This document shows positions 16,218-23,797 of a stretch of 59,777 nucleotides of DNA, piece by piece. The stretch covers positions 1 through 59,777 of the forward strand of contig JAMLGK010000019.1 of NCBI GenBank assembly GCA_023957995.1, written 5' to 3'. This DNA comes from Microthrixaceae bacterium (GTDB lineage: Bacteria; Actinomycetota; Acidimicrobiia; Acidimicrobiales; Microtrichaceae). The notes below the pieces were generated by a model. It was not told the DNA's origin, searched no databases, and saw nothing but the letters and a program-made list of their open reading frames with translations. A program made the translations under genes and the position numbers. The first letter of the stretch is position 1. Each line of letters opens with the position of its first letter.

Positions 16218-16949
16218 TTAGCCCTCTGCGGTCAGGATAACTACTCGATCGCGTATCGCGTCGGCAACTTGGGTGACCTGCTGCTCCGCCGCCTTGAGCA
16301 GTGTCAGGAGCTCCCCTGCCGACGCCTGGCTGCTGAGGGGCTCCCACACGACTGTCACGAAGACCGAGACATCGGGCAAATCAGCCTTGGAGATGGCGCG
16401 AGAAAGATCAACATCCTGCACCACCGCTGTGTGCCTTGTGTTCTCCAAGTTGCCGAGCCGAAAAACCAACTCGTCGGCACTCACAATCCCAAACTCGCAC
16501 TGGACGTGCGCTCCGTCCAGCAGCCCATCCCAGAGGATTGCGACATCGTAGGGGTCGACCTCGGGTGAGATCTGGTCGAGGCTCACTGCAGCCAGTCGCC
16601 GACGCGCGTCGTCGTACTCCGCATCTAACGCGTACGAGAACACGCCAACCGCGAGGTACGGACTAATACGGTCCGGCTCGAGCAACTCCAAGGCCCGCGA
16701 GGTGAGTTGGCGGACTTGGCCGAGGTTCCCATCGGGTCCCGAGAGTCGGACGTGCATCGACCTGCGGTTGATCGTCAGGCGGCTGTCTCGTTCGACAGCC
16801 ACGCCCGCTGCCGTGCCATCCTCGAAGAAATTGCTCACTGGCACTTCCTTCTCAACCCATTCGAGGAAGTCGTCACGGCGACGCGAGAAGGTCACAGGCA
16901 TCTGCCAAGCCACGTCAGCGCCGAACAACCACCGAGTGGAGGATGACAT
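16218..16949 (-). CDS. conserved-looking protein of unknown function, first gene of island operon
   Basis: 243 residues from ATG 16949; an in-frame start at 17000 is possible but adds an Arg-rich tail unlike the rest. Mixed alpha/beta composition: early beta-rich block (LTINRRSMHVRLSGP), central YLAVGVFSYALDAEYDDARR, and a C-terminal amphipathic helix (LLTLLKAAEQQVTQVADA). There is no signal peptide, membrane helix, Walker motif or evident catalytic triad. It heads a minus-strand operon with a 55-residue protein and a GNAT-like protein. I do not recognise the family. Confidence 0.65.
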   Translation of the reverse strand: MSSSTRWLFGADVAWQMPVTFSRRRDDFLEWVEKEVPVSNFFEDGTAAGVAVERDSRLTINRRSMHVRLSGPDGNLGQVRQLTSRALELLEPDRISPYLAVGVFSYALDAEYDDARRRLAAVSLDQISPEVDPYDVAILWDGLLDGAHVQCEFGIVSADELVFRLGNLENTRHTAVVQDVDLSRAISKADLPDVSVFVTVVWEPLSSQASAGELLTLLKAAEQQVTQVADAIRDRVVILTAEG

Positions 16950-17079
16950 GGGTCCAACCGTACAGCGGCCACGGATCGTGGTGTGGCCATCGCCTCGCAT
17001 CTATCCGCCTGGTGTCGATCATCGGTTCCTCTCGACAGGACTCGCACCTCCCCGCCAACAGCCGCCCATGAAGTCACTC

Positions 17080-17098
17080 GTGACACATCTGTGACACA
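17080..17098. repeat. GTGACAC double repeat, right end of element
   Basis: GTGACACATCTGTGACACA, 17 of 19 identical to 12822-12840, same orientation, 107 bp inside the right 28-bp repeat. Confidence 0.6.
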
Positions 17099-17205
17099 TC
17101 AGGGTGCGAAACAGTGAGAAGCGACCACAACTGACGGAAGGCCACATCCCAGCATTCCCAGGGGGTCTGAGCATCTTGCCTGAAACACCAAGAACTCCGA
17201 ATCGG

Positions 17206-17233
17206 ATCCCGCCTACAGGACGGCTCACCGGCA
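17206..17233 (+). repeat. attR-like 28-bp direct repeat (orphan rnpB 3' end)
   Basis: Perfect copy of 12740-12767. No other rnpB sequence is attached to it, so it marks the other end of the inserted element. Confidence 0.85.
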
Positions 17234-17449
17234 ACCCCGTTCTGATGAAGGAACGTCGAGTACAACATCGGCAGAGCAGACATCGACGGGTTCGATGTCC
17301 GGAACCTCGTTCACTGCCGATCACCTGAGAGGTGCCGATCCGAGACGTTGAGCTGCGGGAGAGGCGTACATTGAAGGTCACCCAACCGGGCGCCCAAGCG
17401 TCCGAACGGTTGCACAATCCGGTCAGGGAAGAGGGATCGGGGTCAGATC

Positions 17450-18658
17450 GTGAGCATCATGAGCGGCGACGGGCAGCGCGCGGCAAGGCGAGCATCGATC
17501 GCGCTGGCTGGCCTCACGCTGCTGCTCGCATCGAATGCCTGCGTCTCCACCGAGCGAACGGAACCTGCAGGGTCGCTGGCCGACGACAACGCGGTGACCA
17601 CGACGTCGGGCACCTCTCAATCGACCTCGACCTCGACCTCGACCTCGACCTCGACCTCGGCCCCGACCTCGATGGCCGAAGGTCTGATGCCCGGAGACCT
17701 GCGGGCTTGCGAGAACCCGAGCCGCTACACCACCGATTCCGATTGGGCGCTCTCGGAGCTGCCGAACAGCTACCGCATCGCAAGGGCTGCGACGTTCGTC
17801 CAGGACCTCAACCCATCCACGGCACCACCGGGACTTGAATCCTGGCTGCTGATCGAACCATCTGCCGGTGGCGGCATGGACACCGCGATCGCACTCGAGA
17901 AGGGCGTGGATCCCGACCGGCAGCTCTCTGGTACCGGTCGCGACGAGCACAACGCGGTGAACGGCGTTCGCGGACTTCCGGGACTCGTCTCACGTCGTTC
18001 ACATCGGGGCGACGTCGAGGGCTGGACGGTCGCAGAATGGTCCGAAGATGGCGTGGCCTGGGAGGCGTCTTCGCGGCTCGAGGAGCGGGAGCTCGCGAGG
18101 GCTCTGGAACCACTGGACCTGGACCAACAATCCGTGGTGGACAGCAGCGGTCGCTTCGAGGTGGCGGGTCATGTGCCCGCTGGGATGGTCAATCCCCGAC
18201 GAGTCACCACACTCGAGTTGAGGCGGGAATCGGCCACCTCCGGGGCGGCTCAGACATTGCACATACGCATCGACGCCCGGCCTCCCGGATCCTGGGGCCT
18301 CGACCCTTCTCTCGCAATCGCCACCGGACTGCCGCTGGGACCCGGATCGAGGGTGGATGTCTCATCCGGTACCTCGATGTTGAGCAGTGGATCCGGATCA
18401 CCTGACCAGATGAAAGCAGCGATCGACCTGTTCTCAGGGGCATGGCTGGCCTTCGCCGATGGTTCCAGTGGGACATTCCTCTGGGAGGGTCAGCGCGACG
18501 TCAACGACACGAGACCCGACCCGGCCTCCGAGTTGTTCCCCGAGGTTCTCGCCAGCCTGGTTCCGGCTGTTCCACACGACCCTCTGCTCGCCGGAGTTCC
18601 ACTCATCGATGCCGATGCGACGCGCGCTGCGGGCGAGACCTACTGCATCGAGGAATAG
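17450..18658 (+). CDS. secreted lipoprotein, unknown function
   Basis: 402 residues, GTG start (an ATG three codons later is equally possible). A signal peptide ALAGLTLLLASNAC ends in a lipobox Cys at about residue 31, so the protein is probably anchored to the outer face of the membrane. A Ser/Thr linker follows, encoded by about six TCGACC hexamers (17621-17658, giving STSTST...). The rest is a globular domain with no motif I recognise (segments YRIARAATFVQDL, RVDVSSGTSMLSSGS). It stands alone outside the mobile element and is convergent with the dehalogenase gene. Confidence 0.8.
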   Translation: MSIMSGDGQRAARRASIALAGLTLLLASNACVSTERTEPAGSLADDNAVTTTSGTSQSTSTSTSTSTSTSAPTSMAEGLMPGDLRACENPSRYTTDSDWALSELPNSYRIARAATFVQDLNPSTAPPGLESWLLIEPSAGGGMDTAIALEKGVDPDRQLSGTGRDEHNAVNGVRGLPGLVSRRSHRGDVEGWTVAEWSEDGVAWEASSRLEERELARALEPLDLDQQSVVDSSGRFEVAGHVPAGMVNPRRVTTLELRRESATSGAAQTLHIRIDARPPGSWGLDPSLAIATGLPLGPGSRVDVSSGTSMLSSGSGSPDQMKAAIDLFSGAWLAFADGSSGTFLWEGQRDVNDTRPDPASELFPEVLASLVPAVPHDPLLAGVPLIDADATRAAGETYCIEE

Positions 18659-18662
18659 CCAC

Positions 18663-19526
18663 TCAGATCAGCCAGTCGTGGATGGCCTTGCCGATCTCGT
18701 CGGGGCTGTCCTCCTGTATGAAGTGGATGCCCGAAACGGTGACCTCTGTCTGGTTCTTCCAGGTGCGGCAGAACTCGCGTTGGGCACCGGTGAGGATCGC
18801 TCCGGGCTCGGCGTTGATGAACAACTTCGGGAACGAGGTACCGGGTAGCCATTCGCTGTATTCGCGGACTATCTCGACCACGTCGGCAGGCTCCCCCGCC
18901 AGCGGGATCTCGCGGGGCCACGTGAGTGTCGGCCGCCGATGCTCGGGAACCCTGAACGGACGTCGGTACTGGTCGTGCTCCTCGGTGGACAGCTCTCGCA
19001 TGATCGACCCAGGCAGAACCGCTTCCACGAAGAGGTTGTCCTCGATCACCATCTTCTCGCCGGCATCCGATCGGAGTCCCTCGAAGATCTCCCTGGCGGC
19101 TTCGGGCCAGTCGGACCATTCCACGGGTCGCACGATCGCCTCCATGTAGGCGATCCCGGCGATGCGCCGGTCGTTTCGTCGAGCCCAGTCGAACCCGAGC
19201 GCCGAACCCCAGTCGTGCAGCACCAGGGTGACCGAATCCCCCAACGCCAAGCGGTCCAGGAGTTCATCGAGGTACCGACGGTGCTCCACGAACCGGTACG
19301 AACCGGCGCCGGTGTTGGGCAACTTGGCCGAATCGCCCATCCCGATCAGGTCCGGAGCGATACAGCGGTAGCGCCCCGAGATGTGGGGGATGATGTTGCG
19401 CCACAGGTACGACGAGGTCGGATTGCCGTGCAGGAACACCACGGATTCACCTTGCCCCGACTCGTGGTAGGCCATCTCCAGACCGTTCACGTTCATCGTG
19501 TACTTCGGGAGTGCTTCGGTGGTCAT
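18663..19526 (-). CDS. dhaA: haloalkane dehalogenase (DhaA/LinB type)
   Basis: Cytosolic alpha/beta hydrolase that cleaves carbon-halogen bonds by an Asp nucleophile, releasing halide and alcohol. 287 residues, family length. Halide-stabilising N35 in LHGNPTSSYLWRN and W106 next to the nucleophile D105 (VLHDWGSALGF); acid E129 in YMEA; base H268 in HFIQED. This Asn/Trp pair and the Glu acid define the HLD-II subgroup. It is monocistronic and no haloacid dehalogenase or transporter is adjacent. The natural substrate is unknown. Confidence 0.9.
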   Translation of the reverse strand: MTTEALPKYTMNVNGLEMAYHESGQGESVVFLHGNPTSSYLWRNIIPHISGRYRCIAPDLIGMGDSAKLPNTGAGSYRFVEHRRYLDELLDRLALGDSVTLVLHDWGSALGFDWARRNDRRIAGIAYMEAIVRPVEWSDWPEAAREIFEGLRSDAGEKMVIEDNLFVEAVLPGSIMRELSTEEHDQYRRPFRVPEHRRPTLTWPREIPLAGEPADVVEIVREYSEWLPGTSFPKLFINAEPGAILTGAQREFCRTWKNQTEVTVSGIHFIQEDSPDEIGKAIHDWLI

Positions 19527-19591
19527 CTCGCTCCTCGCTCGGGATCGCCAGTCGGGACGCTAACCCAATCCACGGCAGTATCCTCGGGAGG

Positions 19592-20431
19592 GTGAAGCCG
19601 TCGGACAGTGCCCTGCTGGCGCAGCTGGCCGAACTGGAACCCCGCTCCACGCTCGCTCTGGCCTCGTGGTTCAACACCGACTCCCCCCGCCGGGCCCGCA
19701 TCCTGCGCGTGGGAGCGTCGTGCTGCATTCTGGTGCGCTCCGAGTTCATGAGCTGGCTCGGGTATCCCCTGCTCCTCGACCAACGCGATGCACCGGAGCT
19801 GGCCCGCCGGATCGACCGCTCCCCGGCCATAGGCCTGGACGGACATCCCGATGATGTCGAACCGCTTCTGGCCCACATGACCCGGGTCGGGGAGGTGGAC
19901 CGGTTCCGACGAATGGTCGTGCCCGCCGAGCAGTGCGGATGGGACGCCAGTGACCCCTCCACCCGCATCGCCACCACACTCGACCTCGACGAACTGGACC
20001 TTCTCTTCGAGGACTACGAGGTCAGGTTCGTCAACTCCGCCGGGGCGCGTCGCCAAAGACTGAGCCTGGCGGTCAGCCGTCGCGCCGTGGTGGTGCACGA
20101 CGGGCCCGACGGAATCGATGCCGCCGGTCTGACCGGCGGGCTCACCCCCGGGTACCTGGTGCTGGACCAGTTGCGGGTCGCCACCCACGCCCGCGGACAA
20201 GGCCTCAGCTGGAAGGTCGTCGCCCGAATCGTGGAGACCGCACAGGCCTACGGCGTTGGCCTGCTGGGGAGCATCGTGCACGACAACCCGATGACGATGC
20301 CCGAGGACCAGGGCTGGATGGAACAGCAGCTGTCGGTGAACCTCAGGCTGAATGACCGACTTCCTGGTGAACGCAGGTTCCGGCGAGAGGCCCTCCGCGT
20401 GCGGCGCTCACTCCCCCGGCTAGGCCTCTGA
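19592..20431 (+). CDS. GNAT-like N-acetyltransferase
   Basis: About 279 residues from GTG 19592. The C-terminal half has the GNAT acetyl-CoA motif LRVATHARGQGLSWKVVARI preceded by a beta strand (GYLVLDQL). The N-terminal half (RARILRVGASCCILVR, ARRIDRSPAIGL) is a separate domain of unknown role. A TATCCT box (19579-19584) lies 7 nt before the GTG, which has no spaced Shine-Dalgarno, so the mRNA may be leaderless. It is convergent with the RiPP-like precursor operon and shares its terminator hairpin; involvement in that pathway is possible but unproven. Confidence 0.6.
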   Translation: MKPSDSALLAQLAELEPRSTLALASWFNTDSPRRARILRVGASCCILVRSEFMSWLGYPLLLDQRDAPELARRIDRSPAIGLDGHPDDVEPLLAHMTRVGEVDRFRRMVVPAEQCGWDASDPSTRIATTLDLDELDLLFEDYEVRFVNSAGARRQRLSLAVSRRAVVVHDGPDGIDAAGLTGGLTPGYLVLDQLRVATHARGQGLSWKVVARIVETAQAYGVGLLGSIVHDNPMTMPEDQGWMEQQLSVNLRLNDRLPGERRFRREALRVRRSLPRLGL

Positions 20432-20475
20432 CGGTCCGAGCAGACCGTTCCCGAGCAGCTCGGTCCCGAGCAGAC
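20432..20475. repeat. three-unit 15-bp tandem repeat directly after a stop codon
   Basis: Units CGGTCCGAGCAGAC, CGTTCCCGAGCAGCT, CGGTCCCGAGCAGAC start one base after the TGA of the GNAT-like gene. Confidence 0.8.
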
Positions 20476-20490
20476 CCCTGGAGACGCGAA

Positions 20491-20526
20491 GAACCCGGCA
20501 CAGCCCCGAAGGGGGCGGCCGGGTTC
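20491..20526. terminator. hairpin between precursor gene and GNAT-like gene
   Basis: GAACCCGGC (20491-20499) pairs perfectly with GCCGGGTTC (20518-20526), with an inner CCCC/GGGG stem (20504-20507 with 20511-20514). It lies 26 nt beyond the precursor stop on the minus strand and 59 nt beyond the GNAT-like stop on the plus strand, so it can serve both. There is no long U-run. Confidence 0.65.
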
Positions 20527-20552
20527 TCGTCAGATATCTGGAAAGGAGTTGC

Positions 20553-20660
20553 TCAGCGGTAGCCGCCGCCACCACCGTTGTGGCCTCCGCCGCCACCCCA
20601 GCTGCCCATGAGTCCCTTGACCGCTGAACGGGTCTTGATCTTCGGTGCGCTGTACTTCAT
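20553..20660 (-). CDS. 35-residue Gly-rich RiPP-type precursor peptide
   Basis: Short gene starting MKYSAPKIKTRSAVKGLM (1-18), then G19 S20 W21, GGGGG (22-26), H27 N28, GGGGG (29-33), Y34 R35 stop. The start is supported by GGGGAG with 6-nt spacing, a well-formed promoter 49 nt upstream (20709-20737) and a terminator hairpin. The N-terminal 18 residues look like a leader: Y3-x-x-P6-x-I8 fits the YxxPx[LI] motif by which RiPP recognition elements bind lasso leaders. The core is almost entirely Gly with Ser, Trp, His, Asn, Tyr and Arg. A PqqD-like protein, kinase, nucleotidyltransferase, peptidase and exporter are encoded alongside. Modification and product are unknown. Confidence 0.82.
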   Translation of the reverse strand: MKYSAPKIKTRSAVKGLMGSWGGGGGHNGGGGGYR

Positions 20661-20708
20661 GGCTTCTCCCCTGCTGTTGCCGGCTCTGCCGACGTCTCGT
20701 CTACCACG

Positions 20709-20737
20709 AGTGTACGAACTCCCGGGTCAACCGGCAA
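20709..20737 (-). promoter_or_regulatory. dedicated promoter of the precursor peptide gene
   Basis: On the minus strand TTGCCG (20732-20737), a 17-bp spacer and TACACT (20709-20714) form a near-consensus sigma-70-type promoter. It predicts a 5' UTR of about 40 nt containing the GGGGAG site. It lies in the 117-bp gap after the peptidase gene. Confidence 0.65.
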
Positions 20738-20777
20738 GCGCGAACTGGCCCAAAACCAGCCCGGCCGCCGGGTATTT

Positions 20778-21281
20778 CTACCCCTGCCGACGAAGTGCCC
20801 GCTCGAGCCTGTAGCGGGTGAAGCCGATCGCCCGGCGCAACTGCAATCGCACTGAGAACCACCGCGATCGCCGGATGGGCCGTGGTTCACACACGTTGTC
20901 GAATGAACACGCCGACGGGCCGCCGTAGCGGACCGCCACGGCGCGCCCGACGAGCCTCGAGAACGGCACCGCCAGGTCGGTGCGTTCGGATCCATCTCCG
21001 CGCATCACCCAGGTGTGATCGCGCCGGCGATGCAACACCCGATGCACCGTGAGCTCACCTGCGGGGTTCACGAAGGCCCAGACCTCACCCCAACGCGGTG
21101 GTCCGCCGGGCTTGATCAAGGCCTCTGCGGGAGCCGTGATCGTCGGCTCCATGGAGGTTCCCTCCAACGGCACCCAGTACTCAGACGCCCCGGCCCGCCT
21201 CCGGATCAGATCCGCAACCCGGTCTCCGTCGGGCAGGGGCGGATCGCTCCCCGGAGATCGCTCGGTAGCCTGATCAGCCAT
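20778..21281 (-). CDS. soluble S26-type peptidase (Ser/His, Sec11/SipW-like)
   Basis: 167 residues from ATG 21281. EGTSMEPTI places the nucleophile at S43; H80 in LTVHRV replaces the Lys of ordinary bacterial signal peptidases, as in the ER/archaeal/SipW branch; RGDG (D96) and LVGRAVAVRYGG complete the fold. There is no N- or C-terminal membrane helix, unlike true signal peptidases, so it should act in the cytosol, fitting a leader-peptide protease. It lies directly upstream of the precursor gene on the same strand. Its start codon overlaps that of the divergent kinase gene. The substrate assignment is inference from context. Confidence 0.8.
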   Translation of the reverse strand: MADQATERSPGSDPPLPDGDRVADLIRRRAGASEYWVPLEGTSMEPTITAPAEALIKPGGPPRWGEVWAFVNPAGELTVHRVLHRRRDHTWVMRGDGSERTDLAVPFSRLVGRAVAVRYGGPSACSFDNVCEPRPIRRSRWFSVRLQLRRAIGFTRYRLERALRRQG

Positions 21282-22230
21282 GCCAGCAACGCACCCGTAC
21301 GGGCGAGCCTCCAAGGCGATCGACGCTGCTGGGCTCGGACTCGCCGTGAACGCCGAGTCCCTGGCAGACCTGGAACTGATCACCCGGGTGATCGGCACCC
21401 GGATGCCCGATGCCGAACCCACCGTGGAGCTGTCGATTGGCCATGTCGAACCTCCGCTGCCGGCAGCACCGCCGGACCTGGAGGGGCCGTACGGGGACCA
21501 TTGGTTCCAAGGTAGCCCCAAGTACTTCCATCACCACTGGGGCCTCGACGTGGAGATCACGAAACGGTCGATCACGATGGGCGGCCCCGCCGAGGGATAC
21601 CGACGATGGGTGTCGGTGCGGAACGCGATGTTGTTCGTGCTCGCTCACCTGTACCTCGACCAGGGTCGGTTCCTGGTCCACGGCGCCGCGATCCACAGGC
21701 GAGGCGAGACCTATCTCGTGCTCGGTGAGAGCGGAGCGGGCAAGTCCACACTCGCGTTCGCCGCAGCCAGGTCTGGCTGGGATCTGTTGGGCGACGACAT
21801 GATCGTCGTGGACGGCGCGCCGGGAGGGTTCTCGGCCCGCGGCGTGCCCCGGGTTCCCAGCATCCCCGGCGATGTCGTCGGTGCCTCCCACGAGGGACTG
21901 CCGAGACTGCCCGAGGATGATCGGGCTCGGGTGGAACTGGAATCGGTCGAGCTCTACCCGAACCCCGCCCGAGTCAGCGGTGTGGTGATCTGCGGCCACG
22001 ACACCGGACCCGGCATGCTCGAGGCCCACTCGGGCCCCGATGCCATGGAGTCGTTGATCTCGTCGTTCGTGCTCTCGGAGTACCCCGAGGCGCTCAGGCG
22101 TTGGTTCGCCACGGCGGCAGGCCTTTCCCGCCTGCCGGTGGTCCGGATCCTTCATTGTGCCGACCCCGATGACCGGGTCAGGCGGGCCGCCGAACTGCTC
22201 GACGAATGGCAACTGCGCGACCGGAGCTGA
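21280..22230 (+). CDS. HPr-kinase-like protein
   Basis: 316 residues. The C-terminal kinase domain shows a P-loop GESGAGKST (149-157) preceded by VHGAAIHRRGETYLVL, and the acidic pair LLGDDMIVVD (Walker B-like, 169-178), as in HprK/P and the HprK-related kinases found with PqqD proteins and in some lasso-peptide clusters, where one phosphorylates the peptide C-terminal Ser. The N-terminal ~110 residues are an unrecognised domain. No HPr/PTS genes are nearby, so classical carbon control is unlikely. Candidate targets are S4, S12, S20 or Y34 of the precursor; this is inference. Confidence 0.82.
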   Translation: MPATHPYGRASKAIDAAGLGLAVNAESLADLELITRVIGTRMPDAEPTVELSIGHVEPPLPAAPPDLEGPYGDHWFQGSPKYFHHHWGLDVEITKRSITMGGPAEGYRRWVSVRNAMLFVLAHLYLDQGRFLVHGAAIHRRGETYLVLGESGAGKSTLAFAAARSGWDLLGDDMIVVDGAPGGFSARGVPRVPSIPGDVVGASHEGLPRLPEDDRARVELESVELYPNPARVSGVVICGHDTGPGMLEAHSGPDAMESLISSFVLSEYPEALRRWFATAAGLSRLPVVRILHCADPDDRVRRAAELLDEWQLRDRS

Positions 22231-22233
22231 CCA

Positions 22234-23370
22234 TCAGGCACAGACCTGCGCCACGTAGTCCAGATAGCGCCTGTAGCCAGCCTCGGCATCCGGGGGATCC
22301 TCGACGTTCCAGTCGAGTTTGCCACCCTCCGACTCGATGTTGGGCAAGCCCATCCGCGAACGCAGCGTCGCGGTCAGAAGACCCGCCATCGATCCGAGGG
22401 TGCTCGCAGTCCCGTCACGGCCAGCCGCGACCACCGCGCCGGGATATGTGAGGTGTCTGCTGCCCGGCAACCGGTTCCATGCCCGGTCGACGAACCCGCC
22501 GAGCCCTACCCAGCCGCGATGACCGAGCGCAGAGCCGGAGCCCAGACCGGTTCCCTGGCCACCCGGTTCGACCGCAGGGCCGAAGATGTTCACCGCACGA
22601 CCCAGCACTCCAGCCGACAGACGGGATACACCCGACTCGGCCACCCTGGCGGCGGCTCCCGCCGGTGCCACCCTCGAAGCGGTCAGGTGGACGTCCCTGA
22701 GCATCCTCAGACGCCTGCCGCCTGCCAAGGCCGCGTGGGTGCAGGTGTGGGCGAACATGTCGAGCGGGTGGAGTACTCGAACCTCGACCCCTCCGACGTT
22801 CGAACGCACACTGCGATCGAGCATCGCCGCGGTGTCGAAAAGCAGGTGACGACGCTGGGCGGCCAGGGCCACAACATTCCAGTGCAGGTCGATGACCACC
22901 GAGCCGTCATCGAAGGGAACCTCCGCCACGCCGAGCTCACGGAACCCGGCCCAGTTCCTGTTGCGATGGCTGAATCCGACCCGCTCCAGCTCGCTGGCCG
23001 CGAGTGGAAGGTCTCCGGGATCCACCAACAGGTCCAGATCGTCATAGGTGCGGGTCACCGTGCCGTGGTCCCACAGCATTGCGAGGGCGGGCCCCTTGAG
23101 GACCGACCAACGGATCCCGGCAGAATCGAACACCCCCGCCACGGCCCCCAGTGCCCGGGTGGTCTGGAGGTGCACCAACCTCGCCCACTCCAGCGAACGC
23201 TGCAGTTCCTCGGGAATCTCCATCGCAGCCGCTTCCAGGGCAAGGGCCAGGGATCCCGACACGCCATGAACGGCAGACAGCTCAGTCAGAGCGACCCCGG
23301 AGTGCCTGCGCAGCGCATCCGAGGTCGCTCGGGCGACCGGGTCCGAGACGACCGCGGCCAGAGTCCGCAT
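22234..23370 (-). CDS. nucleotidyltransferase family protein (NTP_transf_5-like)
   Basis: 378 residues from ATG 23370; a TTG at 23427 is an alternative. The diagnostic stretch is IRWSVLKGPALAMLWD followed by RTYDDLDLLVDPGDL, giving the DxD metal-binding pair of the pol-beta-type family; further on come VVIDLHWNVV and LHPLDMFAHTCTHAA, also typical. Family members occur with HprK-like kinases and PqqD proteins and in some lasso clusters, presumably adding a nucleotide or similar group to a peptide or cofactor. It is convergent with the kinase gene (3 nt between stops) and divergent from the PqqD gene. Confidence 0.83.
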   Translation of the reverse strand: MRTLAAVVSDPVARATSDALRRHSGVALTELSAVHGVSGSLALALEAAAMEIPEELQRSLEWARLVHLQTTRALGAVAGVFDSAGIRWSVLKGPALAMLWDHGTVTRTYDDLDLLVDPGDLPLAASELERVGFSHRNRNWAGFRELGVAEVPFDDGSVVIDLHWNVVALAAQRRHLLFDTAAMLDRSVRSNVGGVEVRVLHPLDMFAHTCTHAALAGGRRLRMLRDVHLTASRVAPAGAAARVAESGVSRLSAGVLGRAVNIFGPAVEPGGQGTGLGSGSALGHRGWVGLGGFVDRAWNRLPGSRHLTYPGAVVAAGRDGTASTLGSMAGLLTATLRSRMGLPNIESEGGKLDWNVEDPPDAEAGYRRYLDYVAQVCA

Positions 23371-23467
23371 CAAATCACCGGTGGGCACAACAGCAGCGTG
23401 CCACAGCCACGGCGTCGGGAGGACCAACGGGTTGGGAACCGACCGCCCGAAGGTAGGATCTGCACCG

Positions 23468-23749
23468 ATGGGCAGCGATCAACGATTCCGCATTGCAGAC
23501 GGCGTGACATGGGACCTCTCGGAGGACCAGGTGGTGATCCTCGACCCCGAAGGTTCGACCATGATCACACTCAACGAGGTGGGCAGCATCCTGTGGCCCG
23601 AGCTCGATCGTTCCGGAGACCTCGCCACACTGGTCGAGAAGCTGCGTCATCGATTCGATGACGTCGAAGCAGACCAGCTCGAGTCCGACGTGCGGGATTT
23701 TCTGGACGAACTGCTGGCCGAGGGCCTGGTGGCACCGGCACCGGTCTGA
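23468..23749 (+). CDS. PqqD-like RiPP recognition element
   Basis: 93 residues from ATG 23468. The opening RFRIADGVTWDLSEDQVVILD followed by STMITLNEVGSILWPEL and three helices with a DFLDELLAEGLV end is the PqqD winged-helix pattern. Such stand-alone proteins bind leader peptides and deliver them to modifying enzymes. Here the leader candidate is the YxxPxI segment of the Gly-rich peptide. It is the first gene of a plus-strand operon with the ABC exporter (48 nt gap). Confidence 0.88.
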   Translation: MGSDQRFRIADGVTWDLSEDQVVILDPEGSTMITLNEVGSILWPELDRSGDLATLVEKLRHRFDDVEADQLESDVRDFLDELLAEGLVAPAPV

Positions 23750-23797
23750 GCGTTCAGCCCCGCCGGCGCTCCGGCACGAAACCCACAAGGTTGCGAG

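Larger units (their letters stand above)
16950..17449. other. right end of element and flank, no gene seen
   Basis: Contains the GTGACAC double repeat (17080-17098) and the orphan 28-bp rnpB copy (17206-17233). From 17234 to the lipoprotein start at 17450 I see no gene, terminator or RNA. If the element inserted as proposed, sequence after 17233 was the original rnpB downstream region. Confidence 0.6.

Noticed and set aside
17621..17658. CRISPR-like or regulatory repeat (TCGACC)n
   Set aside because: It is in frame inside the lipoprotein gene and encodes a Ser/Thr linker.
21280..22230. true HPr kinase/phosphorylase for carbon catabolite control
   Set aside because: No HPr or PTS genes nearby; the N-terminal domain differs and the neighbours are RiPP-type.
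23381..23467. N-terminal extension of the PqqD protein
   Set aside because: The extension is not PqqD-like and runs into the divergent nucleotidyltransferase promoter space; ATG 23468 matches the domain start.
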